DNA of 64,000 nt, taken from NCBI RefSeq assembly GCF_014203325.1, contig NZ_JACHIV010000001.1, positions 2,977,501 through 3,041,500 of the forward strand, in the 5' to 3' direction. Source of the DNA: Saccharopolyspora gloriosae (lineage in GTDB: Bacteria; Actinomycetota; Actinomycetes; Mycobacteriales; Pseudonocardiaceae). The notes under the pieces were generated by a model. That model made no database searches. It was not told the DNA's origin and saw only the letters and a program-made list of their open reading frames with translations. The position numbers and the translations under genes are program-made. Shown piece after piece: positions 53,025-62,229 of this stretch. Numbering within the stretch: position 1 is the first letter of the stretch; each line of letters starts with the position of its first letter.

Positions 53025-54167
53025 ATGACAACGGACATCATCGGCGGCTCGGTCGCCTCGCTGCTCGACGCAGCCCGCACCGCGGCCGAGCGAGCAGCGG
53101 CCGAAGCCCCGGCCACCGAGCGGGACCGGCGGATCACGGCGGCGAGTGCGGCCGCCGCCCGGGCCGCCGGCGCGTTCGCGCTGGGCGTGCGCCGATCCGA
53201 CGGCGGCCTCGAAGCCGGTCTCACCACGCGGGTCAGGTTCCTGGCAGAGCTCGGACGGGGCTGCCCGTCGACGGCGTGGGTGGCGGCCACGACCTACGAA
53301 GCGAAGAGCCTGCTGCAGATCGGCACCACCGACGAGGCGTACGCGGACGCGTTCCGCGACGTCGACGCCGTGGTGTGCTCATCGGCCCGCACCGGCACCG
53401 CCGTCCGCGAGCCCGGCGGGCTGCGCGTCTCCGGCCGGTGGCCGTACGCGTCGGGCTGCGAACTGGCCGAATGGGCGATGCTGTCGGTGCAGCTCCCGGC
53501 GGAGGGAGATCGCCCGGCGCGGCCCGGCGCGGTGTTCGCCCGCACCCGCGATCTGACCGTCGAGCGGGACTGGAACATGGCGGGGCTGGGCGGCACCGGC
53601 AGCCACACGCTGGTCGGCGAGGACGTGTGGATCCCCGATTCGCACCTGCTGGATCTGGCCCGGATCGGGGCGTCGCTGTCGAACCTGGCGATCGCGGTCG
53701 GGCTGTTCGCCCCGCTGTGGGGCGCCGCGCGCGGCGCGCTGGACGTGGTGACCGAGGTCGTCGCCAAGCGCACCTCGCCGAACCCGGGTCATGCGACGAT
53801 GGCCGATTCGCCCGGTGCCCGCAGGAACCTCGCCGTCGCCGCGCACGGCATCGACACCGCGCACCGGCGGATGCTCGGCATCGCCGAAGCCCTCGAAGCC
53901 GCCCCGCCCGGCGAGGCCCTCCCCGCCGAGGAGCGGGCCCGGTTGCGGCTGGATCTGATCACCGCGGTGCGCGAGTGCCGCAGCGCGCTGGAGGATCTGC
54001 TGGACCTGCACGGTTCCAGCGGGCTGGACGCCGCGAACCCGTTGCAGCGGTACTGGCGGGACTTCGCGGTCGGGTCGCGGCACGTGCAGTTCACCTCGCA
54101 CGTCGTCGAGGACGACTTCGGCATCCTGCTGCTCGGCTTGGATGCGGCGCCGTCCGGACTGCTCTGA
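53025..54167 (+). CDS. acyl-CoA dehydrogenase-fold flavin-dependent monooxygenase/hydroxylase-like protein
   Basis: 380 aa. The fold is that of acyl-CoA dehydrogenases, but the catalytic-Glu segment is absent; RFLAELGRGCPSTAWVAATT, SGRWPYASGCELAEWAML and RDWNMAGLGGTGSHTLVGED match the group D two-component hydroxylases (HsaA, HpaB-C2 type), and HGSSGLDAANPLQRYWRDFA is the C-terminal flavin-domain pattern of that group. These enzymes use reduced flavin from a separate reductase, not seen nearby. ATG at 53025 (GTG at 53019 is possible). Substrate unknown. Confidence 0.83.
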   Translation: MTTDIIGGSVASLLDAARTAAERAAAEAPATERDRRITAASAAAARAAGAFALGVRRSDGGLEAGLTTRVRFLAELGRGCPSTAWVAATTYEAKSLLQIGTTDEAYADAFRDVDAVVCSSARTGTAVREPGGLRVSGRWPYASGCELAEWAMLSVQLPAEGDRPARPGAVFARTRDLTVERDWNMAGLGGTGSHTLVGEDVWIPDSHLLDLARIGASLSNLAIAVGLFAPLWGAARGALDVVTEVVAKRTSPNPGHATMADSPGARRNLAVAAHGIDTAHRRMLGIAEALEAAPPGEALPAEERARLRLDLITAVRECRSALEDLLDLHGSSGLDAANPLQRYWRDFAVGSRHVQFTSHVVEDDFGILLLGLDAAPSGLL

Positions 54168-54298
54168 GGTCGCGCGTCCCAGCAGGCTGAGTCGGGTGGG
54201 TAGGTGTGCTGCCCTCGACGCTGCCCTCCCGGACCTCCACTTCGCCCGTCACTCCCGATACACCGGTAGTGACGGTTCTTCGAGGAGGGGTTGGTCTC

Positions 54299-55975
54299 AT
54301 GCACGCACGACACCGAACGACCGGCCCCTCAGAGCGGACCGATCGCACCGCGAAGGCGCCGGCGGCGGATGCCGGTCCCACCGTCCAGCAGATGCTCGCC
54401 TGGCACGGGCGGGTCGGCAACGCCGCCGTGGCCTCGTGGGTGGAGCAGCGCCGCCGCGGCGACCTGCCGTCGGCAGGATCCTCGCGAAGTCCGGAAGACC
54501 GCTGCGTGCAGCGCTACGTCAAGGTGAACACCAACGTCCATAGCGATGACCCCGCTCGTCGTCTCGGGAACCTGCCGTTGAAGACCGCAGCGGACTTGAT
54601 GGCCGAGGTTCGCACGGCTGTTCAAGAGTCCGGGGACTCGACGTTGCAAGAAGAGTTCGCCAAGAACGAAGCCGCGATCGCTGACCAGGCGGACAAGTGG
54701 GTGAAGGACTCCGCGATAGGCGGTGGCGCAGACGAGAACCACAAGTTCGGCAGGAAGAACCAGTGGCGGACCTACCGCGACTACGAGGAGGCGGGGCGAG
54801 CGCTGGTCGGCTGGGTCCTGCAGAAACCGGGGCGCCGCGAGGAGAAGCGCTACGCCCGCGCCATTGTCACTGATCCCCAAGTCTCCGCCGACGTCGACAG
54901 CGTGCTGCGCAGGGTCGAGGGTTGGATCGCCTCTGCCGCGAAGGACGAGGAGCGACCGCGGGATCTCGACAAAATCCTCGATCAGCTCACCACCGGGTTG
55001 GGAGAGGGACAAGGTGGGGAGAAGCAACACTTCGGTCCCTATCAGCGACACTTCGATGCGAAGGAACCCCGCCATCACACGCGCTTCCGCGGCGACTTCC
55101 GCTCCGTGCTGCGGAACCCCGAGCGGTTCTCAGTTCGGGACAAGATGGTGTGCCTGCACGACATCTACGAGTACTTCAGGGAGACACCCGAGGGCCGTGG
55201 CGAACCGGACACCGAGGGCCGCGGCCTGCTGGCCGAACCCACGGGAGACCGCATAGCGAGCACCACGAGCATGCACTCCGACGGCACCCCGGCGAGCCGA
55301 GGCGAGGACAAGGGGACATTCGCGGGCACGGTGCGCGCCGAGAAAGCCCCTTCGACGCTCATGGCTCGCGAGCACCGCATTCCGGTCGTGGCCGGGCAGT
55401 CCTACACCACCGCCCGGTTGCTGAGTTTGAGCGAGCTGGCTGGAGCCACGAAGCAGGAGCGGAACTCCGTTGCGCTCGGCATCTTCGCGTTCTGGCGCAT
55501 CGATTACGACCACACCGTGCGACTGGCCGCGCACACGCTGCACGAGGTTCTCGACATCGCCATGAATTTCGGGGTGGACTACAACTTGAAGGCACCCCAG
55601 CGAGGGTCGTTGAGGTATCCGGCGATCTTGGCGCAGCGGGTGCGCTACACCACCGCCAAACTCGCCGCGCAAGTGGATCCGCTCGAGAACGCGATCGCCG
55701 CGATGAAGAACGATCGCGCGTCACGGTTCGCCCGGTCGCTGGGCGGCTCCGGTCGCACGGCCGCGCAGTTGAGGGACATTCTCATGTCTTTCCGAGCAGA
55801 GCTCGCGAAATGCGAGAAGACCGAGCATGCCGCTGCCGCACCGGCCTACGCCACCGCCTTGGGCAGTGCTCTCGAGCTTTACACGACGTTGTGCAGTGAG
55901 GTGAAGGCGAAGCGGATCACCGACACCGTCACCCGCGACGACAGGGAAGCGGTGGAGGCCCGGCGAACAGCATGA
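54299..55975 (+). CDS. GNAAV-motif protein, candidate secreted or injected effector
   Basis: 558 aa, function unassigned. The N-terminus is a polar tail with VQQMLAWHGRVGNAAVASWV (GNAAV at residues 40-44) and then CVQRYVKVNT near 70. This G-N-A-A-V...V-Q-R pattern is shared by many actinobacterial DUF4157-type and extracellular contractile-injection-associated proteins. The remainder is mixed alpha/beta with charged central segments and a His-rich region (KEPRHHTRFRGDFRSVL; FWRIDYDHTVRLAAHTLHEV). No signal peptide or membrane helix. GAGGAGGGG precedes ATG 54299. Base composition is less GC-biased than in neighbours and it stands alone, suggesting transfer. No injection-system genes are in the window. 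Confidence 0.72.
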   Translation: MHARHRTTGPSERTDRTAKAPAADAGPTVQQMLAWHGRVGNAAVASWVEQRRRGDLPSAGSSRSPEDRCVQRYVKVNTNVHSDDPARRLGNLPLKTAADLMAEVRTAVQESGDSTLQEEFAKNEAAIADQADKWVKDSAIGGGADENHKFGRKNQWRTYRDYEEAGRALVGWVLQKPGRREEKRYARAIVTDPQVSADVDSVLRRVEGWIASAAKDEERPRDLDKILDQLTTGLGEGQGGEKQHFGPYQRHFDAKEPRHHTRFRGDFRSVLRNPERFSVRDKMVCLHDIYEYFRETPEGRGEPDTEGRGLLAEPTGDRIASTTSMHSDGTPASRGEDKGTFAGTVRAEKAPSTLMAREHRIPVVAGQSYTTARLLSLSELAGATKQERNSVALGIFAFWRIDYDHTVRLAAHTLHEVLDIAMNFGVDYNLKAPQRGSLRYPAILAQRVRYTTAKLAAQVDPLENAIAAMKNDRASRFARSLGGSGRTAAQLRDILMSFRAELAKCEKTEHAAAAPAYATALGSALELYTTLCSEVKAKRITDTVTRDDREAVEARRTA

Positions 55976-55978
55976 TCC

Positions 55979-58900
55979 TCACAGCAGGCTGAGCTGGGTT
56001 GCGCGGGCCTTGCGCGGGGCGGGGGTGTCGGGGCGGGTGACGGCGTCGCCGAGGCCGGTCAGGAACGGCGACGGACTGCGGTCGCGGACCTGGCCGTGGC
56101 GGGTGCGGCGGGTGGCGTGGGTGAGCCACAGGTGGTCTTGGGCGCGGGTGACGCCGACGAAGAACAGCCGCCGCTCCTCCGCGATCTCCTCGGCGGTGGC
56201 CTCGGATCCGGGCCAGGTCAACGGGAGCAGGCCGTCTTCGCAGCCGACGAGGAACACCACGGGGAATTCGAGGCCCTTCGACGCGTGCAGCGTCAGCAGC
56301 GAGATCGCTTCGGCTCGCGGGTCGAGGGTGTCGACTTCGGCGCCCAGCAGCACTTCGCGGCGGAACCGCTCCAGGTCGTTCTCGCAGCGTGTCGCCAGCG
56401 GCGTGAGCAGTTCCAGCGCGTGGTGCACGTCGGGTTGGACGTCGTCGGGGACGGTGAACACGACGCTCGTCGCGGCGGCGCGCAGCTTGTCGAGGACGCT
56501 GCCGGAACGGTCGGCGACGTGGCCGAGTTCGGTGATCAGCAGGTCCACCCCGGGCCGCGCCGACAGCGGGTCGTGGGAGCGTTTCTGCACCGGCAAGCCC
56601 GCGCGGGCGAATTCGTCGAGCAGCAGCCGGGATTGCGCGTCGGTGCGGTAGAGCACGGCGATGTCGTTGAAGCCGATGCCGCCGGGTCCGTCGCCGTCGA
56701 CGCGTCCGCTGTCGAGGGAGTGGAACGACGAGCCGCCGAGCAGCCGGTCGATCTCGCGGGCGACGAAGGCGGCTTCGGCTCGTTCGTCGGCGGCTTCGTG
56801 GCGGATCACGCGGTGCGGGTCGCGGTCGGAGGCGGCGTGCAGGGCGCGGCCGGGCACGAGGGTGCTGGGGGCGACGGCGCGCACGGCGGTGTCGATGATG
56901 TGGCGTCCGCTGCGGTAGTTGCGGGTCAGCGCGTGCACGGGCGCGCTCGGGTAGTCCTGTTCGAAGCGCAGGAAGAATCCGACGTCGGCGCCGCGGAACG
57001 AGTAGATCGCCTGGTCGGGGTCGCCGATGGCTGTCAGGTTCGCCTCCGGTGGTGCTAGGGCGCGCAGCAGCCGGTACTGGGTGGCGTCGACGTCCTGGTA
57101 CTCGTCGACGGTGATCCACCGGTAGCGATCCCGGTAGTTCTCGGCGAGGGCGGGGTCGTTCTCCAGCAGCCGCACCGGTTCGGTGAGCAGGTCGTCGAAG
57201 TCGACGAGGTCCAATTCCCGCAGCCGCCGCCGGTACCGGTCGGCCGCCTCGGGGTCGGCGTCGGCGAGTTTCGGCAGCAGCCGGCGGGCGGCCTTGTCGT
57301 CACCGGTGATCTCGGTGAGCACGGCGAGCCTGCGCGCGGTGTCGGCGACGGTGAACTCGGCGCTGAGCCCGAGGGCGTCGTGGTGTTCGCGCAGCAGTTG
57401 CAGCCCGAAGGAGTGGAAGGTGCCGACGGTGATGCCGGCGGCGGCCGGGCCGATGAGCGCGTGGAGGCGTTCGGTGAGTTCTTCGGCGGCGCGGCGGGTG
57501 AAGGTGATCGCGAGGCAGTCGGCGGCGGGCACGTCGCGTTCGAGCACCAGGTGCGCGAGCCGGTGGGTGACGGTGCGGGTCTTGCCGGTGCCGGGCCCGG
57601 CGACGATGAGCAGCGGCCCACCGGGCACTTCGGCGGCGGCGCGCTGATCGGGATCGAGTCCGGCGAGCACGCCGTGCGCCGGTGTTTCCGGTGCTGCGGC
57701 GGGGGTTTCGGCCGGTTCCGCGAGGGGTTCCGGTTCGGAGACCGCCAGCCGGGGTGCTTCGGCGGCCGGGGCGAACAGGGCGTCGTCGAACAGGCTGTAG
57801 GAGTCGCCGTTGCGCAGCCGCGCGAGTTCGGCGGGCTGGAACACGCGGATGGTGCCGTACTCCCCGTCGAAGCCCGCGTCGCGCACGACCTCACCGGCGC
57901 GCAACCGCCCGATGGCTTCGGCGACGCGCGGGTCGCTGCGCCCCAGCTCGTCGAGCGGCACGTCCTCGAGGATGCCCAGTTCCGGCCCGTGGGCGGCCAC
58001 GAGATCGGACACGGCGCCGAAGACCTTCTTGCTCTTGGGCCCGACGCCGTGGATCTCCCCGACGATCTCCGGCAGCGGGATGAGGTTGCGGAACCCGGCG
58101 GCCCCCTCCGGCCGGACGCCGCCGGTCCGGTCGGCGAGGTCGTCGACGCGGTGCTGCACGCCGACGGTCAGCGGTTTCGCGCATTCAGGGCAGCGCCCGC
58201 CGCGTGCTTTGGTGTCGGCGGGTTCCAGCCGCACGCCGCACTTGCGGTGCCCGTCGAGGTGGTACTTGCCCTCTTCGGGGAAGAACTCGACGGTGCCGGC
58301 GAATCCGTCGCGGGTTTCCAGCGCGCGCTTCATCGCGTGGTAGTCGAGGTCGGTGTCGAACACCGTCGCCTCGCGCCCGAGCATCGGCGGGGAGTGCGCG
58401 TCGGAGTGGCTGACCAGGGTGTAGCGGTCGAGCCCGGACACGCGCCAGTTCATCTCCGGGTCGCTGGACAGGCCCGTTTCCAGCGCGAAGACGTGGTCGG
58501 CGAGGTCCCGGTAGGCGTCGTCGATGGAGTTGAACCCGGCTTTCGAGCCGAGCACCGCGAACCACGGCGTCCACACGTGCGCGGGCACCAGGTACCCGCC
58601 GCACTCCAAGGTGATCTCCAGCAGGTCGCGGGAGTCCAGGCCGAGGATGGGCCGCCCGTCGGAGGCGAGGTTGCCGATCTTTCCTAGGCGCCGGGAGAAC
58701 TCTTCGGCGGAGGCGAAGTCCGGCATGTAGCACAGGTGGTGGATCTTGCGCGTGTAGTCGCCGCGCTTGTAGATGGTCGAGATCTCCGAGGACAGCATGA
58801 ACCGCACGTCGCCGCCGCAGTTGGCGGGCATCGCCGCGGTGATCTCCCGGTCCCGCTCGGGCCGCAGCCGCAGCAGCCCCGGCTCGGCCGGTTCCAGCAC

Positions 58901-59062
58901 TTCTGCGAGGTGCGCGAACCACGCGGGGTGGGTGAGGTCCCCGGTGCCCACCACGGAGATGCCCTTGCGCCGAGCCCACCAGGTGAGGTGCTCGATGTCG
59001 CAGTCCTTGCTGCACGCGCGGGAGTACTTCGAGTGGATGTGCAGATCGGCGTAAAAGCGCAC
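55979..59062 (-). CDS. EndoQ-type PHP endonuclease fused to UvrD/Rep helicase
   Basis: 1027 aa. Residues 1 to about 400 match EndoQ: ADLHIHSKYSRACSKDCDIE, VVGTGDLTHPAWFAHL, SSEISTIYKRGDYTRKIHHL, SHSDAHSPPMLGREATVFD, and a Cys4 zinc module (CGVRLEP...CPEC). EndoQ cuts 5-prime of deaminated bases and abasic sites. After a Pro/Ala linker, about 505-1010 is an SF1 helicase: GPGTGKTRTVTHRLAHLV, TVDEYQDVDATQYRLL, GDPDQAIYSFRGADVGF, SLLTLHASKGLEFPVVFLVG, FVGVTRAQDHLWLTHA. Predicted role: damage incision coupled to unwinding. GTG at 59062 fits the EndoQ start (RFYADLHIHS). Its stop is 4 bases from the convergent GNAAV gene. Confidence 0.9.
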   Translation of the reverse strand: MRFYADLHIHSKYSRACSKDCDIEHLTWWARRKGISVVGTGDLTHPAWFAHLAEVLEPAEPGLLRLRPERDREITAAMPANCGGDVRFMLSSEISTIYKRGDYTRKIHHLCYMPDFASAEEFSRRLGKIGNLASDGRPILGLDSRDLLEITLECGGYLVPAHVWTPWFAVLGSKAGFNSIDDAYRDLADHVFALETGLSSDPEMNWRVSGLDRYTLVSHSDAHSPPMLGREATVFDTDLDYHAMKRALETRDGFAGTVEFFPEEGKYHLDGHRKCGVRLEPADTKARGGRCPECAKPLTVGVQHRVDDLADRTGGVRPEGAAGFRNLIPLPEIVGEIHGVGPKSKKVFGAVSDLVAAHGPELGILEDVPLDELGRSDPRVAEAIGRLRAGEVVRDAGFDGEYGTIRVFQPAELARLRNGDSYSLFDDALFAPAAEAPRLAVSEPEPLAEPAETPAAAPETPAHGVLAGLDPDQRAAAEVPGGPLLIVAGPGTGKTRTVTHRLAHLVLERDVPAADCLAITFTRRAAEELTERLHALIGPAAAGITVGTFHSFGLQLLREHHDALGLSAEFTVADTARRLAVLTEITGDDKAARRLLPKLADADPEAADRYRRRLRELDLVDFDDLLTEPVRLLENDPALAENYRDRYRWITVDEYQDVDATQYRLLRALAPPEANLTAIGDPDQAIYSFRGADVGFFLRFEQDYPSAPVHALTRNYRSGRHIIDTAVRAVAPSTLVPGRALHAASDRDPHRVIRHEAADERAEAAFVAREIDRLLGGSSFHSLDSGRVDGDGPGGIGFNDIAVLYRTDAQSRLLLDEFARAGLPVQKRSHDPLSARPGVDLLITELGHVADRSGSVLDKLRAAATSVVFTVPDDVQPDVHHALELLTPLATRCENDLERFRREVLLGAEVDTLDPRAEAISLLTLHASKGLEFPVVFLVGCEDGLLPLTWPGSEATAEEIAEERRLFFVGVTRAQDHLWLTHATRRTRHGQVRDRSPSPFLTGLGDAVTRPDTPAPRKARATQLSLL

Positions 59063-59318
59063 CGGGTGATCTTGCCAGTCCGGTGGCGCCGCGCGGAGAT
59101 GGGGCGCGGATTTCCGGAGTGCGCGGCGGGTTCCGGCGATGCGCCCCGCGCCACCGCCCGCGCCGAGTAGCCTCGGCGGCGCTCGCCGGATCACTGGGGC
59201 GGCGAGCGCTCGAACCCCGACGCGCCGCCGCAGGGAGTCCTGCACGGCTCCGGCGCACCCACCCCGAATCGGTGCTCGCGGCGGGCGTCGGCGCACCCGA
59301 TCACTGGGAGGCCCTTCC

Positions 59319-60518
59319 GTGCTGCTGCTGACCGCCGAGACCGTCCTGACCGGACCTGACGGCGACCGTATCCCCGGCGGCGCCGTGCTCGTCGACGGGA
59401 CCACGATCGTCGCCACCGGCCCGCGCGCCGAAATCGACCGGCACCCGGGCGCCGCCGGGGCCGAGCACCGCGACTTCCCCGGCGCGACGATCCTGCCCGG
59501 CCTGATCAACGGTCACGCGCACCTGGTGTGGGACGCGAGCTTCGCGATGCTGCAGCACTACTTCGACGCCGACGACACCGAACTGCTGCTCGGCGTCGTC
59601 GGCCGCTCCCAGCAGGCGTTGCGCGCCGGTGTCACGACGCTGCGCGACCTGGGAGATCGCCGCGGCCTGGTGCTGCGGGTGCGGGACGCGATCAACCGAG
59701 GCGAGCTCACCGGCCCCCGCCTGCTCGGTTCCGCCGCGCCCCTGACCCCGCCGAAGGGGCACTGCTGGTTCTTCGGCGGCGAAGTCGACGGCATCGACGC
59801 GATCCGCGCGCAGGTGCGGCACAACGCCGACCTCGGCGCCGACGTCATCAAGGTCATGGCCTCCGGCGGGGAGACGACCCCGGACTCCCCTCCGACGTGG
59901 GCGCAGCAGTTCAGCGCCGAGGAACTGTGCGTCGTGGTCGCCGAAGCCACCGCCGCCGGCCTGCCCGTCGCCGCGCACGCCCACGGCGCCCAGTCCATCG
60001 CCGACGCCGTCGCGGCCGGGGTCTCCACCATCGAGCACTGCTCGTGGCTGGGCGCCGAGAACTCCGGCCCGGACCTGCGCGAGGACGTCGCGCGCGAGAT
60101 CGGAGCCCGCGGCATCGCCGTCTGCCACGCCTACCCGCCGGACTGGCGCGGCTTCGCCGAATTCGTCGGCGAGCAGCGGTTCCAGGCCGCGCTGGACCGG
60201 GTCCGCTGGATGGACCAGCACGGCGTGACGTTCCTGCCCGGCACCGACGGCGGCCTGCCCACGTCCGTGTTCGACAACTACGCCGGAGCCCTGTCGTACT
60301 ACGTGGAGGCCGTGGGCTGGACGCCCGGCCGGGTCGTGGAGATGGCCACCACCGGCGCGGCGGCAGCCCTCGGACTCGACCACGTCGGCCGCGTCGCGGA
60401 GGGCTTCGACGCTGACCTCCTCGTCGTCGACGGCGACCCGAGCGCGGACATCCACGCCCTGCACCGGCAGCGGTTGGTGGTCGCCCGGGGTGAGCCGGTC
60501 ACTCCCGAAACGAACTGA
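59319..60518 (+). CDS. amidohydrolase family protein (paralogue of 33999-35195)
   Basis: A 399-aa metallo-dependent hydrolase: LPGLINGHAHLVWDASFAML, DVIKVMASGGETTPDSPPTW, PVAAHAHGAQSIADAVAAG, STIEHCSWLGAENSG, and TFLPGTDGGLPTS. It shares long stretches with the gene at 33999, including HCWF, the IKVMASGG block and the AAHAHG block. GTG at 59319 has GGGAGG 7 bases upstream. Divergent from the EndoQ-UvrD gene; ends 10 bases from the convergent WD40 fragment. Substrate unknown; acyl-amino acid or dipeptide hydrolysis is possible. Confidence 0.89.
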   Translation: MLLLTAETVLTGPDGDRIPGGAVLVDGTTIVATGPRAEIDRHPGAAGAEHRDFPGATILPGLINGHAHLVWDASFAMLQHYFDADDTELLLGVVGRSQQALRAGVTTLRDLGDRRGLVLRVRDAINRGELTGPRLLGSAAPLTPPKGHCWFFGGEVDGIDAIRAQVRHNADLGADVIKVMASGGETTPDSPPTWAQQFSAEELCVVVAEATAAGLPVAAHAHGAQSIADAVAAGVSTIEHCSWLGAENSGPDLREDVAREIGARGIAVCHAYPPDWRGFAEFVGEQRFQAALDRVRWMDQHGVTFLPGTDGGLPTSVFDNYAGALSYYVEAVGWTPGRVVEMATTGAAAALGLDHVGRVAEGFDADLLVVDGDPSADIHALHRQRLVVARGEPVTPETN

Positions 60519-60528
60519 CGCGCCCAGG

Positions 60529-62229
60529 TCACGAGCAGGGGCGGTCCCTGCTCGCTCCGCGAGGCAGCAGCTCCGCTTCCTGCTCGGTGAACTCACGATC
60601 GGAAATTCGGCACAGTTCGCGGAACCACGCATTCGGGTCGAGCGGGATCGCCTGACGACGGCCAGGTTCCCGCACGACCAGCTCACCATCGACGAGCCTG
60701 GGTTCGGCCGAGGTGATGAGGGGAATTGAGCCGATCTGGCGGCGGGTGCGCCAATCCCACATCTCGATACCCCTGCCTCCGCCATCGCCTTCAGCGAACA
60801 GGTACTGCTCGGAGAGCGCGACGAGCTTGGTGAAGTTCCCGGTGACCCGCGGCTGGATCGAACCCGAGCGCAGGTCGATCAGCACGGCGGCTGAGTCCTG
60901 GTCGGCGACCGCAACTAGCGAACCGTCCGGGGACACCACTGGCAGCGCCGGGCTGAGATCGGCGGACTCCACCGGGAAGTGCTGCACGCGCGTACCGCTG
61001 CGCAGGTCCCACAGCGCCACCGCGTCGCGGGTGCGCACCAGGATTTGATCGGGATGTTCAGGCCGCACCGCGATGGCGGGCCCGGAGGGTATCGGCTGGG
61101 TCGGGTGCCCAGGATCGTCGATCAGCAACGGTGGTCCCGTCTGCCGCGCGGCATCCATGTCCCATGTCGAGACCATCCCGAATTCGCCGGCCAGCACGTG
61201 CCCGTTTGGTGCGGTGATCAGGTGCGGGGCCCTGCTCGCCGTGGCGTCTGCTTCAACGCGTCCTGCGGGTAGCGGCAGCGGGAGACCGGGTTCGGGCACG
61301 AGTCCCTCGGTCCGCCACGCACGCAGGGTCGCCCCGACGATCGCGACGACGCGATCTCCTGAACCGGTGAACACTAGCTCGGTGGTGCCCGGCGTCAACG
61401 GAGCTCGGGCCAGCGGTGCCCCGTGCTCGTCGGACAGGACGAGTTCGCCGCCCGCGGTGTTCCCATCCTGCGACGGGGCGAAGGTGATCCAGCGCCGACC
61501 GTCGGGGCTTCGCGCGTGCAGCTGCGTCGACTCCGTCCATTGCGCGGGTGCGGGACCGGTCGCCGCGGTCGCGGTGAGCACGGATTCGTTCTTCAGGCGC
61601 ACGACTCGTCCCGTGCCGTCAGGGGCAGTGGTGATCACCGATCCGGGGCCGTCCCAACGATCACCGTCGAGCTCGGGCCAGTGCAGGATCCGGCCGGTTC
61701 GCCAGTGCACGGCAGTGGGTTCGCCCAGCGAGACGACGTGCTCGCCGGTCTGGTCGACCCCGAGCGTGCACCTCGGCAGCGGAACCCGTCGTTGCGGGGT
61801 ACCGGTGGCGAAATCCAGCACGGTCAGTTCACCCGCAGTGCAGGTTCCGAGGTGCGTGCCGTTGCCGAGCAGCGCGCTCTCGTTGCCGGATACGGGTGGG
61901 AACGTGGTGACATCGGCGCCGGTCTGGCGGTTCCGCACGACCGGGGTGACGCGGAAGTCGCCGTCTGCTCCCCGGTGCTCGAAGGTCACCAGCTCCTTCC
62001 CGTCGGACGACGGGTATGCCTCCGTGATCGAGTGCAGGCCGTCGGTACCGCCGGTGAACACGACACCGCTGCGCAGCTCGCGCGAGGCGATGAGGTCCCA
62101 GACCGGCACCGGCGTGTTGACCGGAACCCCGCGGAAGAGGGGCAGCGCGGTCAGGAAGCGACCGTTCGCGCTGAACGCGGGCGGCCGGTACTCGGTTCCG
62201 GGGTCGAGCAGGACCGGCCGGAAATCAGG
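60529..62229 (-). pseudogene. WD40 beta-propeller part of a frameshifted trypsin-nSTAND1-WD40 gene
   Basis: About 567 codons without their own credible start. The protein is a repetitive propeller: YRPPAFSANGRFLTALPLF, SPDGRRWITFAPSQDG, LPVVSPDGSLVAVADQD and VALWDLRSGTRVQHF are blade-like. It continues, after a one-base shift, the propeller that begins in the upstream reading frame (ending in LRVWDLATP). With four instead of five C residues at 62228-62232 the two frames would join as LATP-DFRPVLL. So this is the 3-prime part of one gene, separated by a +1 frameshift; it may be silent, error-derived or made by slippage. Confidence 0.8.

Noticed and set aside
55979-59062. Considered as HelR, the rifamycin-resistance helicase-like protein, because rox is nearby
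   Set aside because: It has an EndoQ-type PHP domain and no RAE upstream; HelR lacks a PHP domain.
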